Positions 1 to 6,314 are shown, counted from the stretch's first letter. The stretch: DNA of 8,518 nucleotides from Campylobacterales bacterium (GCA_027064245.1 JAMOPZ010000387.1:1-8518), one strand, 5' to 3'. The notes: generated by a model from the letters alone, not told the origin. Program-made: numbers and translations.

Positions 1-273
1 GATGGTTATTTTGAATTTAATGAATGTGATGTTTTAATAACTCATGTACCACCTACAAATACAAAAACTTCAATAAATAAAGATAATGATGACTGGGGAG
101 ATAAAGAATTATCCAATGCTATTAAAAATAAAGTTATAAATCCAAAAATACTACTTTGTGGTCATATGCATAGACCTATCAAAACTATTGATAAGCTCAA
201 CAATACAACTATCTATAATCCTGGTGCTGATAAATACAGTGATGTGCCTAAGCATCATAAAATAGAAATTTGA
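1..273 (+). CDS. Metallophosphoesterase, C-terminal part (5' end outside window)
   Basis: Frame 1 is open from the first base to TGA at 271-273, giving the last 90 residues of a calcineurin-like metallophosphoesterase. Two metal-site signatures are visible: THVPP at residues 14-18 and GHMH at residues 54-57. The order (THxPP, then about 35 residues, then PKILLCGHMHRP) resembles the MPPED/class III phosphodiesterase-like branch, whose members hydrolyse phosphomono- or phosphodiester bonds with two metal ions. The substrate cannot be read from this fragment. The protein looks cytosolic. Only one base separates its stop from the ATG of the macro-domain gene, so the two are almost surely co-translated and may act on the same ADP-ribose or nucleotide metabolite. 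The N-terminal metal ligands lie outside the window, so intactness is unknown. Confidence 0.85.
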   Translation, partial: DGYFEFNECDVLITHVPPTNTKTSINKDNDDWGDKELSNAIKNKVINPKILLCGHMHRPIKTIDKLNNTTIYNPGADKYSDVPKHHKIEI

Positions 274-274
274 T

Positions 275-823
275 ATGCCATATTCAATAGTTGTAAAACA
301 AGGAAATCTACTAAATGAAGAAGCAGACTTTATAGTCAATGCTTCAAATACAAAGTTAATACTTGGCAGTGGTGTTTCTATGGCTTTTAAAAGACACTGT
401 GGTATTGAATTACAGACTAAAATGAACAGTGTATTAAATTCTATTGATAGTGATTTGGTACAAGGAGATGTTGTTGCTACATCATCTGGCGAAGCTAGTA
501 ATTTTAAGTACTCGTTGCATGTTGCCGTCATGGACTACAATCAAGGTGTTAAATATAATGAAAAAAATCCAACGATAGACATCATTAAAAAAGCTTTAGA
601 AAATATAGAATATTATCTACTTTGGTATGCTAAAAATAAATCAGATACTATGAAGCTTGTTTTACCACTAATGGGTTGTGGTATTGGTGGGTTAGATAAG
701 GCTAGTGTAATAGAGATATATAGAAACTTCTTTACTAGAGGAGTTGATATAAACTGTGAAGTTGTGATTTATGGATATAGTATAGAAGACTATCAACAAA
801 TAAAAAAGCTTTTGAATTTATAA
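275..823 (+). CDS. Macro-domain protein (ADP-ribose binding/processing)
   Basis: This 182-residue protein is a single macro domain. Near the N-terminus it has QGNLLNEEADFIVNASN (residues 9-25, the ADP-ribose-contacting strand and loop), followed by GSGVSMAF (31-38), which corresponds to the GGGV phosphate-binding loop. PLMGCGIGGLD (131-141) matches the second, distal phosphate loop. Macro domains bind ADP-ribose and often remove it from proteins or nucleic acids, or hydrolyse ADP-ribose-1''-phosphate. The N-A-S-N asparagine is retained, so activity is plausible. GSGV instead of GGGV is a small deviation. The start is fixed by coupling to the preceding metallophosphoesterase gene (TGA-T-ATG). 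No partner ADP-ribosyltransferase such as DarT is visible in the window, so this is not demonstrably a toxin-antitoxin pair. Confidence 0.88.
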   Translation: MPYSIVVKQGNLLNEEADFIVNASNTKLILGSGVSMAFKRHCGIELQTKMNSVLNSIDSDLVQGDVVATSSGEASNFKYSLHVAVMDYNQGVKYNEKNPTIDIIKKALENIEYYLLWYAKNKSDTMKLVLPLMGCGIGGLDKASVIEIYRNFFTRGVDINCEVVIYGYSIEDYQQIKKLLNL

Positions 824-843
824 GCAGACATAAAGATGTCAAA
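823..843 (+). promoter_or_regulatory. Palindromic operator, copy 1
   Basis: AGCAGACA, six bases, then TGTCAAA. The core GACAT-AAAG-ATGTC (827-840) is a perfect 5-bp inverted repeat. The same arrangement recurs at 1892-1912 before the WYL regulator gene. It begins on the last base of the macro gene and lies about 12 bases upstream of a TATAAT box, so a bound protein would cover the -35 region. The WYL protein at 1946-2881 is the obvious candidate to bind it; this is inferred. Confidence 0.6.
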
Positions 844-852
844 TCACTCCTT

Positions 853-858
853 TATAAT
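853..858 (+). promoter_or_regulatory. Predicted -10 box for the 887-1893 gene pair
   Basis: TATAAT in the macro/HEAT-like intergenic gap, 28 bases before the ATG at 887. No good -35 is seen, which is usual for Campylobacterota sigma-70 promoters. The palindrome at 823-843 sits directly upstream. Confidence 0.55.
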
Positions 859-886
859 TACACTATAAAACATAAAGGGGTTGCAG

Positions 887-1429
887 ATGCAAACACAAAC
901 AATTAAAGCAGAGTTATTAATCAATGGTAAGAAAGTAGTAATTGGCCATCAATTTTTAGAAGATATTGTAAGAGATATTCCAGATATTAAAGAGAACGAA
1001 GAAATTTTTAATGATTTAGTTTTATCGGATAATCCAGATGTTAGAGAATACCTTAGTAGAGTTGATAATATTGGTAAAAAAAGTATTCATCTATTGTTAA
1101 ATGATACAAACCAAGAAGTTGTAGATGGTGTGTTATCAAACTCCGATTTAGCAAAATATATTAGTGAAGAAGCTCTTATAAAAATTATAAATTCTGATAA
1201 CACTAAACTATTAATGACTATTGCTTCAAATATTGAGGACTATGTTAAATGTGATTTATGCAAGATAGTTCATATCTTGGCTAACCATAAAAGTGTATCT
1301 GTAAGATACAACTTAGTAAGATGGAGAACAAATGATATTGTATCTATCAAAATCCTAAAACAGTTATCAAAAGATAAAGATATTGATGTAGCAAAAGATG
1401 CTGCCAAAGAGTTAAAAAGAAGAAGCTAA
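887..1429 (+). CDS. HEAT/LRV-like helical repeat protein
   Basis: This protein of 180 residues is not assigned to a named family. The first 20 residues form a short beta-like segment (IKAELLINGKKVVIG). The rest is a run of short amphipathic helices with repeated hydrophobic spacing and D/N-rich turns such as LVLSDNPDVREYL, LLLNDTNQEVVDGVLSN, IINSDNTKLLMTIASN and LANHKSVSVRYNLV. This is typical of HEAT or leucine-rich-variant solenoids, which bind proteins or nucleic acids. The ATG at 887 is preferred over an in-frame TTG at 881, because AAAGGGG (874-880) ends six bases before the ATG but directly abuts the TTG. It has its own promoter and putative operator. The next gene starts eight bases after its stop, so the two are an operon. 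No enzyme motifs, signal peptide or membrane segment are present. Confidence 0.75.
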   Translation: MQTQTIKAELLINGKKVVIGHQFLEDIVRDIPDIKENEEIFNDLVLSDNPDVREYLSRVDNIGKKSIHLLLNDTNQEVVDGVLSNSDLAKYISEEALIKIINSDNTKLLMTIASNIEDYVKCDLCKIVHILANHKSVSVRYNLVRWRTNDIVSIKILKQLSKDKDIDVAKDAAKELKRRS

Positions 1430-1437
1430 CTATTCAA

Positions 1438-1893
1438 ATGCAAATAATTACTCAAGAACAAGTTAAAGCTATTTGTATTTTCAATAGCAAACTTGCTACT
1501 ATTGAAACCTCTATAAAACAAAGAGGCCTAGAAGAGAGTCAAAGAGCTATTGAAAAAATGCTTACTCAAGAACATAATATTAATGGTTATGAACTTGATG
1601 TTGAAATCAGTATGCATTCAAAAAGTAAGGAACTTCTTTGTAGGTGGCATAAAGACTTAAAACCTTTATACCTGCTTGATAATGCTGAGCAGTACAATTG
1701 TAATATCGCTGATAACATAAACTATAATTCTACTCCTAATTTATACGATAATAAAAAGCTTCACAATCAAAAGCATTGTTGGTTACTTCACTCTCTTTAC
1801 CATGAGATTGGAGTATCGTTTGAAAATATTTTAAATATTGAATATATTTGGTTTGATATAAAAGTTAAATATCAATATGTAGAAACTTTATAG
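1438..1893 (+). CDS. Uncharacterised 151-residue protein, cassette member
   Basis: Not recognised with confidence. The N-terminal half is helical and charged. The C-terminal half holds a striking block, HCWLLHSLYHEIG, followed by IEYIWFDIKVKYQ. I associate a similar C-terminal pattern (CWLhHxLYxH, then IxxIWhDhxV) with uncharacterised bacterial proteins, some of them in polymorphic-toxin or immunity contexts. That is a recollection, not a search. Two cysteines and several histidines (NQKHCWLLH) could bind metal, but no standard motif is completed. The ATG lies eight bases after the stop of the HEAT-like gene with no good ribosome site, so translation probably depends on coupling. A soluble partner of the HEAT-like protein is plausible. 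Its stop codon TAG overlaps the second palindrome. Confidence 0.7.
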   Translation: MQIITQEQVKAICIFNSKLATIETSIKQRGLEESQRAIEKMLTQEHNINGYELDVEISMHSKSKELLCRWHKDLKPLYLLDNAEQYNCNIADNINYNSTPNLYDNKKLHNQKHCWLLHSLYHEIGVSFENILNIEYIWFDIKVKYQYVETL

Positions 1894-1912
1894 CAGACAG
1901 TCAAATGTCAAA
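1892..1912 (+). promoter_or_regulatory. Palindromic operator, copy 2 (WYL gene promoter)
   Basis: AGCAGACA-N6-TGTCAAA, identical to the site at 823-843 in both half-sites, with an unrelated six-base spacer (GTCAAA instead of TAAAGA). It begins inside the stop codon of the preceding gene and ends 5 bases before the TATAAT at 1918-1923. Binding there would block the promoter of the WYL gene and is consistent with autoregulation. Confidence 0.6.
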
Positions 1913-1917
1913 CTGGC

Positions 1918-1923
1918 TATAAT
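1918..1923 (+). promoter_or_regulatory. Predicted -10 box for the WYL regulator gene
   Basis: TATAAT 22 bases before the ATG at 1946. It lies just downstream of the operator-like palindrome, so the WYL gene can be transcribed separately from the genes before it. Confidence 0.5.
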
Positions 1924-1945
1924 TGTAAAAACTAAAGATGAAGCT

Positions 1946-2881
1946 ATGGCATATAAACACGACTACGATAAAATTTTAACAAGACTAACTGTAATCCTTT
2001 CAAAGTTAAACGATGGTGAGGCTCTATCAGTAAAAGAGTTGGCTAAAGAGTTTAATACGAGTGATAGAACTATACAGAGAGACTTTAATGAAAGGCTAGT
2101 CTCCTTCCCAATCTATCAAGAAAATAAAAAATGGAAAATGCAAGATGGATTTAGAGTTGAGAAAACTAAATCTCTTGAAGATGAGATAGTTCTTGATATA
2201 ATTGAAAAAATTACTGAAAGTATCGGTGGAAAGTTCTCTACGAAAGCACATAAGCTTCTCTCTAAAATTAAAAATGAAGACTTCAACCCAATTTATACTA
2301 AGTTAAATATAGAAGATATAAGTGATAGATTTGCAGATATACAAGTTCTTGAAACTGCGATAAAAGAGAAGAAAGAAGTTAAGTGTTCTTACGATGACGA
2401 AAGACATGATGTTTATACCACAACTATACAACCACTTAAAATAGTTAATTTTGAAGGGTTCTGGTATCTTCTTGCACTTAGAGGTAATGTACTTAAAAAA
2501 TATTATCTCAAAAATATTTCTAATCCTAAGATGACAGATACTACATTTGAAACAGACAATGAATTAGATACTTTACTAGATGAATCAATCTCTGTTTGGT
2601 TTCAAAGGGATACTGAACCATTTGAAGTAAAAATATTTGCAGATAAATCAGCGGCTAAGTTTTTTAAACGTCGTCCTCTACCAACTCAAAAGGTAGAATC
2701 ACTAAATACTGATGGCACTATGGAATTTACTGTCAAAATAACTCATGAAATGGAGATACTCCCAATTATAAAATACTGGATTCCCCATCTTTTTGTGATT
2801 GAACCTGAGTGGGTACAAGAGATTGTTGAAGAGGATTTAGAGGTTTATGTTGAAAAAATGGCTCAGATAAAGAAACAATAA
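1946..2881 (+). CDS. WYL-domain transcriptional regulator (HTH-WYL-WCX)
   Basis: This 311-residue protein has the standard length and order of YafY/PafC-type regulators. Residues about 10-65 form a winged helix-turn-helix (LSVKELAKEFNTSDRTIQRDF, 27-47). Residues about 133-195 form the WYL domain, with its F-W-Y-L-L-A motif at 172-177 and the NVLKKYYL strand at 181-188. Residues about 220-305 form the WCX dimerisation extension. WYL domains are thought to sense nucleic-acid or nucleotide ligands, and such regulators often control phage-defence islands (for example BrxR and CapW). Here the gene closes the macro/HEAT cassette and is preceded by one of two identical palindromes, so it probably represses or tunes the cassette and itself. 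The ribosome site is weak (GATGAAG). The protein looks intact. Confidence 0.93.
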   Translation: MAYKHDYDKILTRLTVILSKLNDGEALSVKELAKEFNTSDRTIQRDFNERLVSFPIYQENKKWKMQDGFRVEKTKSLEDEIVLDIIEKITESIGGKFSTKAHKLLSKIKNEDFNPIYTKLNIEDISDRFADIQVLETAIKEKKEVKCSYDDERHDVYTTTIQPLKIVNFEGFWYLLALRGNVLKKYYLKNISNPKMTDTTFETDNELDTLLDESISVWFQRDTEPFEVKIFADKSAAKFFKRRPLPTQKVESLNTDGTMEFTVKITHEMEILPIIKYWIPHLFVIEPEWVQEIVEEDLEVYVEKMAQIKKQ

Positions 2882-2894
2882 AACAAAAACGGTA

Positions 2895-2916
2895 GTGTTC
2901 AATAATCTGTGTCAGC
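2895..2916. repeat. Degenerate IS256-type terminal inverted repeat, orphan
   Basis: AGTGTTCAATAA followed by TCTGTGTCA resembles the IS256-family end at 6687-6710 (AGTGTAAAATAA then ACTGTGTAA), about 17 matches in 21 positions. No transposase is linked to it. It may be the scar of an older, different IS256-family element beside the WYL gene. Chance similarity in AT-rich DNA is possible. Confidence 0.35.
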
Positions 2917-3078
2917 ATCGAGTAATTGTTGAAATGATAGCATAAATTTAAATCAATAGGCATTTTCTAAAATAAAAATATTTCTATATGCCCTTGTTTA
3001 TTATCTAAATTTAGCCGATAATATATGCATAAGAAATTTAATTTTTACTACAAATATTTAATCTACATTTAAACTTCT

Positions 3079-3106
3079 TATAATGAAAAAAGTCTAATAA
3101 GAGGAG
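3079..3106 (+). promoter_or_regulatory. Promoter -10 and strong ribosome site for the 111-residue gene
   Basis: TATAAT at 3079-3084 is followed by AAGAGGAG ending at 3106, six bases before the ATG at 3113. This is one of the best-formed expression signals in the window. Confidence 0.6.
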
Positions 3107-3112
3107 TTTGTT

Positions 3113-3448
3113 ATGGCAAGTATTCCGAGTTTGAATTATAGTGGTGCTATGGCAAGCGTCATAGATTTTAAAACTAATAGCATTCCTAAATTTCAGATGT
3201 TAACAAATAAATATGCTGATGAAGGAAATACCAAACAACAAAAAAGATATGAAGATGCAATTGTAAAAGCAGAAAATGAATTAATACCTTTTTATCAAAA
3301 ACAAGCAGAATATTGGGCAAAAATCGCTGGTATCCCTGAAGGAAAAGTAGGTCAAATTTTAACACCTCAAGAGATAAAATTTTATGAAAAAGACCGTTCA
3401 GGTGGAGCAACTGGCTTTCCTGATAAATTATTTCCTAAAGGTTTTTAA
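3113..3448 (+). CDS. Hypothetical 111-residue protein (orphan)
   Basis: Not recognised. It is a small soluble protein without signal peptide or membrane segment. The N-terminus is mixed (ASIPSLNYSGAMASVIDFKTN). A central charged helix (about residues 32-65: NKYADEGNTKQQKRYEDAIVKAENELIPFYQKQAEYWAKIAG) could form a coiled coil or helical hairpin. The C-terminus is Gly/Pro/Phe-rich (GGATGFPDKLFPKGF). The start is well supported by GAGGAG six bases upstream and a TATAAT box. It stands alone, and its last bases overlap the end of a convergent minus-strand remnant. Good expression signals and an intact frame amid debris suggest it is under selection or recently arrived. No function can be assigned. 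Confidence 0.65.
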   Translation: MASIPSLNYSGAMASVIDFKTNSIPKFQMLTNKYADEGNTKQQKRYEDAIVKAENELIPFYQKQAEYWAKIAGIPEGKVGQILTPQEIKFYEKDRSGGATGFPDKLFPKGF

Positions 3449-3619
3449 AGAAACAATTTTTTGAAAAATCTGCAACTTCAAATTTCTGTGTTCCTAATAA
3501 CTTTTCACTAAAAATATCTCTTGCCCTATCTTTAAATCTCTTCTCTTCTTTATATTTAGTTTCAATGTGATCTAAATCTCCATATAAATTTATGTACTCT
3601 TTGATTGTAGAGTAGACAT
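3435..3619 (-). pseudogene. Frameshifted small gene remnant, unrecognised
   Basis: On the minus strand, AGGAGGGG (3632-3625) lies five bases before an ATG at 3619-3617, giving MSTLQSK before that frame stops. The neighbouring frame is open from there to TAG at 3437-3435 and continues sensibly: EYINLYGDLDHIETKYKEEK, then a charged helical stretch ending in FFKNL. One base missing in the AAAG near codon 7 would join them into a protein of about 60 residues. The family is not recognised. The 3' end runs 14 bases into the convergent gene at 3113-3448, which may mean the original C-terminus was replaced. The strong ribosome site suggests a once-functional gene. It directly follows a group II intron tail on the same strand. 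Confidence 0.45.
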
Positions 3620-3650
3620 CGCTACCCCTCCTTTAAATTTAATTTATTTT

Positions 3651-3685
3651 GGAGGTGCAGAATGCCCCTCACAGAACCGTACAGT
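3651..3685 (-). ncRNA. Group II intron 3' end remnant (half of domain V, plus domain VI)
   Basis: Read on the minus strand this is TGTACGGTTCTGTGAGGGGC followed by ATTCTGCACCTCC. GTACGGTTC is the conserved 3' strand of group II intron domain V. The following GAGGGGCA/TGCACCTC can fold into a domain VI-like hairpin with an unpaired A on its 3' side. The matching 5' strand of domain V (GAGCCGTATG-like) is absent upstream, where the sequence becomes plain AT-rich DNA, and no reverse transcriptase is present. This is a truncated, non-splicing tail; the identification rests on motif recognition only. Confidence 0.6.
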
Positions 3686-3849
3686 TATTTTGTTTTTTAA
3701 TGAATTTAATGACAATATGACATAATTTTATTTTATCATCTATTGCCGTGGAGTTTTAAATTGGAGGAAGTATCTTTATCTATATGATCTACCCTTTAAA
3801 CTATATGGAGACATATTTTTATCTGAAAAGTAAAGCCCTTTTTATCAAG
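3686..3849. other. AT-rich stretch without a supported gene
   Basis: Between the intron tail and the repeat at 3850 only short frames are present, such as 29 residues from the ATG at 3785 without a well-placed ribosome site. Nothing here is supported as a gene or RNA. Confidence 0.5.
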
Positions 3850-3869
3850 AGAATATACCTTTATGTTAA
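3841..3869 (+). repeat. Left direct repeat flanking the AAA ATPase
   Basis: TTTATCAAG then AGAATATACCTTT and ATGTTAA. It recurs as an imperfect direct copy at 5231-5256 on the other side of the ATPase gene, with one missing T in the core and small differences at the left edge. It is not found elsewhere in the window. Confidence 0.6.
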
Positions 3870-3916
3870 TACGTAATTAATATTATCGTATCTATAAAGT
3901 AATAATATCGGAATTA

Positions 3917-3937
3917 TGATATAATAATTTCGAAGGA
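3917..3937 (+). promoter_or_regulatory. Extended -10 promoter and ribosome site of the ATPase gene
   Basis: TG-A-TATAAT (3917-3925) forms an extended -10. AAGGA (3933-3937) lies five bases before the ATG at 3943. The implied leader is very short. Confidence 0.6.
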
Positions 3938-3942
3938 TAAGC

Positions 3943-5193
3943 ATGATTAAAAGAAGATTAGAACCAATAATATTAGAAATGTTGGATAACTTTAGGATAG
4001 TCGCAATAAATGGACCCAGACAATCAGGTAAAACTACTTTAGCAAAACTAATAGCAAAAAATAAAAATATCACTTATTATACATTTGACGATGATGATAT
4101 TTATAATACAGCAAAATTAGATCCTAATGGATTTATATCATATATAGCTAAAGATAATGTAGTGATTGATGAAGTACAAATGGTTCCAGAGGTAATATCT
4201 TCAATAAAGATGCAAGTAGATGAGCAAAACAAAAAAGGAATGTTTCTTTTAACAGGTTCATCTGATATGTTTAAAAATTCTAAAATAAAAGAATCATTAG
4301 CTGGTCGTATGGTAAGTTTTAATCTCTATCCTCTTTCATATAGTGAAATAAATAATAGAGATTTAAATGTAATTGATAAATTATTTAGTGATGACTTTAA
4401 TTATTTTAATATAGAATTTGAAAAAATTACAAATATAAATTTTGTTGAATCTGTTATAAATGGTGGATACCCTGAAATATATACACTTTCAACTAAAGCA
4501 AAATATGCATGGTTTGAATCTTACATAAAATCTAGAATAACAAAAGATGTCGAGACTATTGGTGATATAGATATAAATCAAATATCATCTCTTAGTAAAT
4601 TATTACAACTTTTAGCAGGACAAATAAGTTCACTAGTTAATTATAAAAATATAGCAGATAAAATAAAAATATCAGACAAAACAGTTAGAAAATATATAGA
4701 AATACTAGAGGCACTTTATATTATAAAATTAGTACCAGCTTATTCAAATAATCAATTAAAGCGAGTTGTTAAAAGCCCAAAAGTACATTTTATTGATAGT
4801 GGATTAGCTTCTTACCTTTTAAATGTAGATATAGATGGGGCAATGGTAAAGCAGGGAGCAGTTTATGGAAATTTAGTTGAGAGCTTTGTGTATGGTGAAC
4901 TTATAAAGCATAAAAGTACTGCGAATAAAAGAGTTAATATTTATCATTTTAGAGATCAACAAAAAAAAGAAGTAGATTTTGTACTTGAAGCTAGTGATGG
5001 AAAGATAGTAGCACTAGAAGTGAAGTCAGGTTCAAATATCAAAAAAGAATATTTCAAAGGTTTAGTAGCTTTAGCTAATACTATTAAAGATAAAGATTTT
5101 AAAGGAATAATATTATATGGTGGAGATAAAATAATCCCTTATAAAATTGAAGAATATCAGTTTTGGGCTATTCCTTTAAAAATATTTCTTTAA
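3943..5193 (+). CDS. AAA-family ATPase with DUF4143 domain
   Basis: This 416-residue protein matches the common AAA_14 plus DUF4143 architecture and length (COG1373-like). Walker A is GPRQSGKT at residues 24-31, Walker B is VVIDE at 73-77, and a sensor-like strand FLLTGSS is at 101-107. GGYPE (174-178) marks the start of the middle region. A winged-helix-like segment (ISDKTVRKYIEILEALYII) is at about 243-261. The C-terminal DUF4143 part has E313, EVDF (343-346) and LEVK (358-361), the pattern of a PD-(D/E)xK nuclease-like fold. The biological role of this large family is unsettled; such genes are frequent, mobile and often solitary. The gene is intact with its own promoter, has no operon partners, and is bracketed by direct repeats at 3841-3869 and 5231-5256. 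Confidence 0.93.
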   Translation: MIKRRLEPIILEMLDNFRIVAINGPRQSGKTTLAKLIAKNKNITYYTFDDDDIYNTAKLDPNGFISYIAKDNVVIDEVQMVPEVISSIKMQVDEQNKKGMFLLTGSSDMFKNSKIKESLAGRMVSFNLYPLSYSEINNRDLNVIDKLFSDDFNYFNIEFEKITNINFVESVINGGYPEIYTLSTKAKYAWFESYIKSRITKDVETIGDIDINQISSLSKLLQLLAGQISSLVNYKNIADKIKISDKTVRKYIEILEALYIIKLVPAYSNNQLKRVVKSPKVHFIDSGLASYLLNVDIDGAMVKQGAVYGNLVESFVYGELIKHKSTANKRVNIYHFRDQQKKEVDFVLEASDGKIVALEVKSGSNIKKEYFKGLVALANTIKDKDFKGIILYGGDKIIPYKIEEYQFWAIPLKIFL

Positions 5194-5230
5194 TATAGAA
5201 TCTCTATAAATAGGGGTTTGTTACTTCTAT

Positions 5231-5256
5231 TTTCAATAGAATATACCTTATGTTAA
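5231..5256 (+). repeat. Right direct repeat flanking the AAA ATPase
   Basis: TTTTCAAT then AGAATATACCTT and ATGTTAA, matching 3841-3869 apart from a single-base gap in the core and minor edge differences. The unit between the two copies is about 1.37 kb and contains only the ATPase gene with its promoter. Confidence 0.6.
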
Positions 5257-5354
5257 CCAATTGATATAAATGAAGCTTCTAGAGATACAAAGCTTACTTA
5301 TACTTTACATATTAAAAGAAAAAACTAGTATATGCAAAAGCTCTAGATTCATTT

Positions 5355-6314
5355 TTACTGTTTTTGAGATAGAGCTGATGTTAATGATTCTCTTTCTCTC
5401 TCTAATAAAGATAGATCACTATTAAGCCCTGTAATAATTTTTTGAGCTTCTACAAGTTGGGTTTGAGATTTAGTTAGCTCTTTGTCAAGCTGCTTATATT
5501 CTTTATTTTCATTCTCTAGACGAAGAATATCTTTTGATAAAGCCTTGTTTTCTGATGTATGTATTACTACCTCTGTTTTTTGTTCTGCATGATCAAGGCG
5601 TAGTTTTTCAAATAATTGTTTGATTTTTTCATATTCTGCTTTTTCTATATCTCGCTTTGCTTCATCTATAGAAAGACTCTTTACTTGTTCTCTTAATAGC
5701 TTGGTTTCTTGCCTAGCCTGCTCTGCGCTAGTATTCGCTACTTCAACAAGAGCATTTGCTTGTTCTTTTGAAGCTTCAACTGAATTTTTAGCAACTAACT
5801 CTATTTCTGTACTTTTTAATTCAGCTATACGCTTACCTTCGATAGCACTTTGTGCTTCACTTTCAGCTTTCTTAATTTTATTAGTTGCTTCTAAAGTTAT
5901 TTTTTCTATTTTTTCGGTAATTTCTATTTTAGAAGCTTCTACTGACTCTAGAGCTTCTTTTTTAATTTTATCAGATTCAAGAACTTTCTCTTGAAGAAGT
6001 TCTACTAATTCATCAATCTGTTCTTTTTGTCTCAAGTTAATATCAGATAGCTCAGAAGTTCTCTTGTCAACAATTATATGTATTTCTCCAGCAATTAATT
6101 TAGCGACACTACTGCTCCCAATCTCATCTGCCATTTTAGAAACATCAGTATCTCTTTTGTTAAAAAAGTCGCGTAAATGCTTAGAAACTATTTCTGTTTT
6201 TCCACCACTAACTGAAATCACACCTCTTACGGTTGGCTTTACACCTTGTGTTAACATTCCAGATGCTATTTTTTCGACTACTTCAAATGATATTCCGCTT
6301 GCTGATTTTTGCAT
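5355..6314 (-). CDS. KfrA-like DNA-binding coiled-coil protein
   Basis: This 319-residue protein has the two-part layout of plasmid KfrA proteins. Residues about 10-55 are a KfrA_N-type DNA-binding domain (V-E-K-I-A-x-x-M-L-x-x-G-x-K-PTVRGV, then SGGKTEIVSKHLRDFFNKR). From about residue 90 to the end lies a long, almost unbroken coiled coil rich in E, K, A, Q and L, with no proline after the N-terminal domain. KfrA is a nucleoid-like autorepressor linked to plasmid partition, binding a palindrome at its own promoter and multimerising through the tail. An extended -10, a -35-like TTGTTT and a palindrome lie directly upstream. The ATG at 6314 is supported by AAGGG five bases away. The gene is monocistronic and intact. 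Its presence suggests a plasmid or integrated mobile element, though chromosomal copies also exist. Confidence 0.85.
   Translation of the reverse strand: MQKSASGISFEVVEKIASGMLTQGVKPTVRGVISVSGGKTEIVSKHLRDFFNKRDTDVSKMADEIGSSSVAKLIAGEIHIIVDKRTSELSDINLRQKEQIDELVELLQEKVLESDKIKKEALESVEASKIEITEKIEKITLEATNKIKKAESEAQSAIEGKRIAELKSTEIELVAKNSVEASKEQANALVEVANTSAEQARQETKLLREQVKSLSIDEAKRDIEKAEYEKIKQLFEKLRLDHAEQKTEVVIHTSENKALSKDILRLENENKEYKQLDKELTKSQTQLVEAQKIITGLNSDLSLLERERESLTSALSQKQ

Noticed and set aside
151..531. Minus-strand open frame of 126 codons
   Set aside because: Lies antisense over the metallophosphoesterase and macro genes, with no ribosome site and no protein-like motif.
275..823. DarG antitoxin of a DarTG system
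   Set aside because: Only a macro domain of 182 residues is present and no DarT-like ADP-ribosyltransferase gene is adjacent; the neighbour is a metallophosphoesterase.
3186..3410. Minus-strand open frame inside the 111-residue gene
   Set aside because: Antisense shadow of a better supported gene with promoter and ribosome site.
3785..3874. Possible small ORF of 29 residues before the ATPase
   Set aside because: The GGAGG-like sequence is too far from the ATG, the frame runs into the direct repeat, and no recognisable features are present.
5194..5208. TATAGA-ATC-TCTATA hairpin after the ATPase gene as terminator
   Set aside because: Six A/T-rich pairs only and no T tract follows (AATAGGGG).
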